Below, one piece after another: positions 63,303 to 64,000 of a stretch of DNA of 64,000 nucleotides. Positions within the stretch are counted from its first letter, which is position 1. Every line of letters starts with the position of its first letter. The notes beneath the pieces were generated by a model that saw nothing but the letters and a program-made list of their open reading frames with translations, was not told the DNA's origin and ran no database searches. Source of the stretch: Aquiflexum balticum DSM 16537 (GTDB lineage: Bacteria; Bacteroidota; Bacteroidia; Cytophagales; Cyclobacteriaceae); contig NZ_LT838813.1 of the NCBI RefSeq assembly GCF_900176595.1, forward strand, positions 4,978,001 through 5,042,000, in the 5' to 3' direction. Made by a program: the position numbers and the translations under genes.

Positions 63303-64000
63303 ATGCAAACCGATATTAAAATAGCTGTCTTAATCGATGCCGATAACGTCCCTTCCGGACAGGTCAAAGAAATGATGGAGGAAATAGCCAAATATGGGAA
63401 TCCTACTATCAAGCGGATCTATGGAGATTGGACCAAACCACAATTGGTGAAATGGAAAAATGTCCTATTGGAAAATGCCATCAACCCGATGCAGCAGTAC
63501 GGCTACACCTCAGGAAAGAATGCCACTGATTCGGCCATGATCATTGATGCCATGGATATTCTTTATTCAGAAAGGGTGAATGGTTTTTGTATTGTTTCCT
63601 CCGACAGTGACTTTACAAAATTGGCCACCAGGCTGCGGGAAGCAGGGATGATGGTGATAGGCATGGGAGAAAAGAAGACACCAGATCCATTTATTGTGGC
63701 CTGCGATAAATTTATTTACCTGGAAATCCTTCAAAAACAAAGTGAAGAACCTACAGATCAAAGCAACAAAATCACCACATCTCCCCAGGTGGACAAAATC
63801 AATCCTAAATTGATCAGGTTAATTGCTTCCACCATTTCCGATTTAGCCGATGATGATGGGTGGGCATTTTTGGGGGATGTGGGAAATCTGCTTCAGAAAA
63901 AACAGCCCAACTTTGATGCAAGAAATTACGGATTCCAAAAACTTACCCCTTTGATAAAATCCATCAGTGCTTTTGAAATTGAACAGCGCGAAAACCAGAA
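63303..64000 (+). CDS. NYN-domain protein with probable LOTUS/OST-HTH domain (3' end outside window)
   Basis: The frame begins at ATG 63303 and stays open to the window end. The first ~140 residues form a NYN (LabA/DUF88-type) PIN-like nuclease domain: KIAVLIDADNVPSGQVKEMM, GKNATDSAMIIDAMDILYSE and VSSDSDFTKLATRLREAG carry the conserved Asp residues. After a linker, residues ~160-232 (KLIRLIASTISDLADDDGWA, FLGDVGNLLQKKQPNF) match an OST-HTH/LOTUS module, which usually binds RNA. It is probably an RNA-processing protein. Distance from the MNT gene is 33 bases. Confidence 0.88.
   Translation, partial: MQTDIKIAVLIDADNVPSGQVKEMMEEIAKYGNPTIKRIYGDWTKPQLVKWKNVLLENAINPMQQYGYTSGKNATDSAMIIDAMDILYSERVNGFCIVSSDSDFTKLATRLREAGMMVIGMGEKKTPDPFIVACDKFIYLEILQKQSEEPTDQSNKITTSPQVDKINPKLIRLIASTISDLADDDGWAFLGDVGNLLQKKQPNFDARNYGFQKLTPLIKSISAFEIEQRENQ

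Overview
The window reads as chromosomal DNA of a low-GC Bacteroidota of the Cytophagales, most like the Cyclobacteriaceae. The grounds are two SusC/SusD outer-membrane pairs, an ECF sigma/FecR pair feeding an STN-type SusC, many short lipoprotein signals, weak Shine-Dalgarno sequences with TAnnTTTG-like promoter elements, a DUF5723 protein, and scattered small palindromic repeats. The family assignment is an inference. No prophage, integrase, transposase or CRISPR array is visible.

Layout. 1-3.2 kb: the 3' end of an acyl-CoA dehydrogenase gene, then a duplicated arrangement in which a diverged copy of that 3' end and a ~190-bp structured repeat recur around a KilA-N gene and a lipoprotein hydrolase gene. 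3.2-9.3 kb (minus strand): an overlapping pair encoding an M14-type deacylase and a GCS2-CBS amidoligase-like protein, then glycerate kinase and an AGCS symporter. 9.4-11.2 kb: rlmD and an overlapping unknown gene. 11.5-26.4 kb: the most striking block, with ECF sigma, FecR, SusC, SusD, two exported RraA-type proteins, three Tat-type enolase-superfamily enzymes, an NTF2-like protein and a BASS-family transporter. 26.4-32.2 kb: an XPF/ERCC4-like nuclease, thiL, a lipoprotein, a DUF5723 protein, methylmalonyl-CoA epimerase and an IscA-type protein. 32.5-37 kb: an orphan SusC/SusD pair. 37-43.4 kb: gcvT, comB-like, prs, rplY, pth, a SAM-riboswitch-led metZ and a structurally damaged tRNA-Gly(CCC). 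43.5-46.5 kb: serpin, lipoprotein and two DUF1801-type proteins. 46.7-53 kb: a His-rich protein and a CzcBAC metal-efflux set, followed by a regular array of small palindromes. 53.4-64 kb: a CE1-like esterase, a GH68 enzyme, an AsmA-like protein, sulfatase, a DinB-like protein, phosphofructokinase, a broken HEPN/MNT toxin-antitoxin pair and an NYN-domain protein cut by the window end.

How the genes may work together. The 11.5-26.4 kb block looks like a ligand-sensing import and catabolism locus. SusC with its STN domain would signal to FecR and the sigma factor. SusCD would import a ligand, the exported enolase-family enzymes would dehydrate or epimerise a sugar acid, the exported RraA-family aldolases would cleave it, and the BASS carrier would take the product across the inner membrane. 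Substrate and reaction order cannot be read from the sequence. The metal-efflux operon and the translation and one-carbon genes are conventional. The least explained items are the repeat pair at 1.6-3.2 kb, the palindrome array near 53.1 kb and the altered tRNA.
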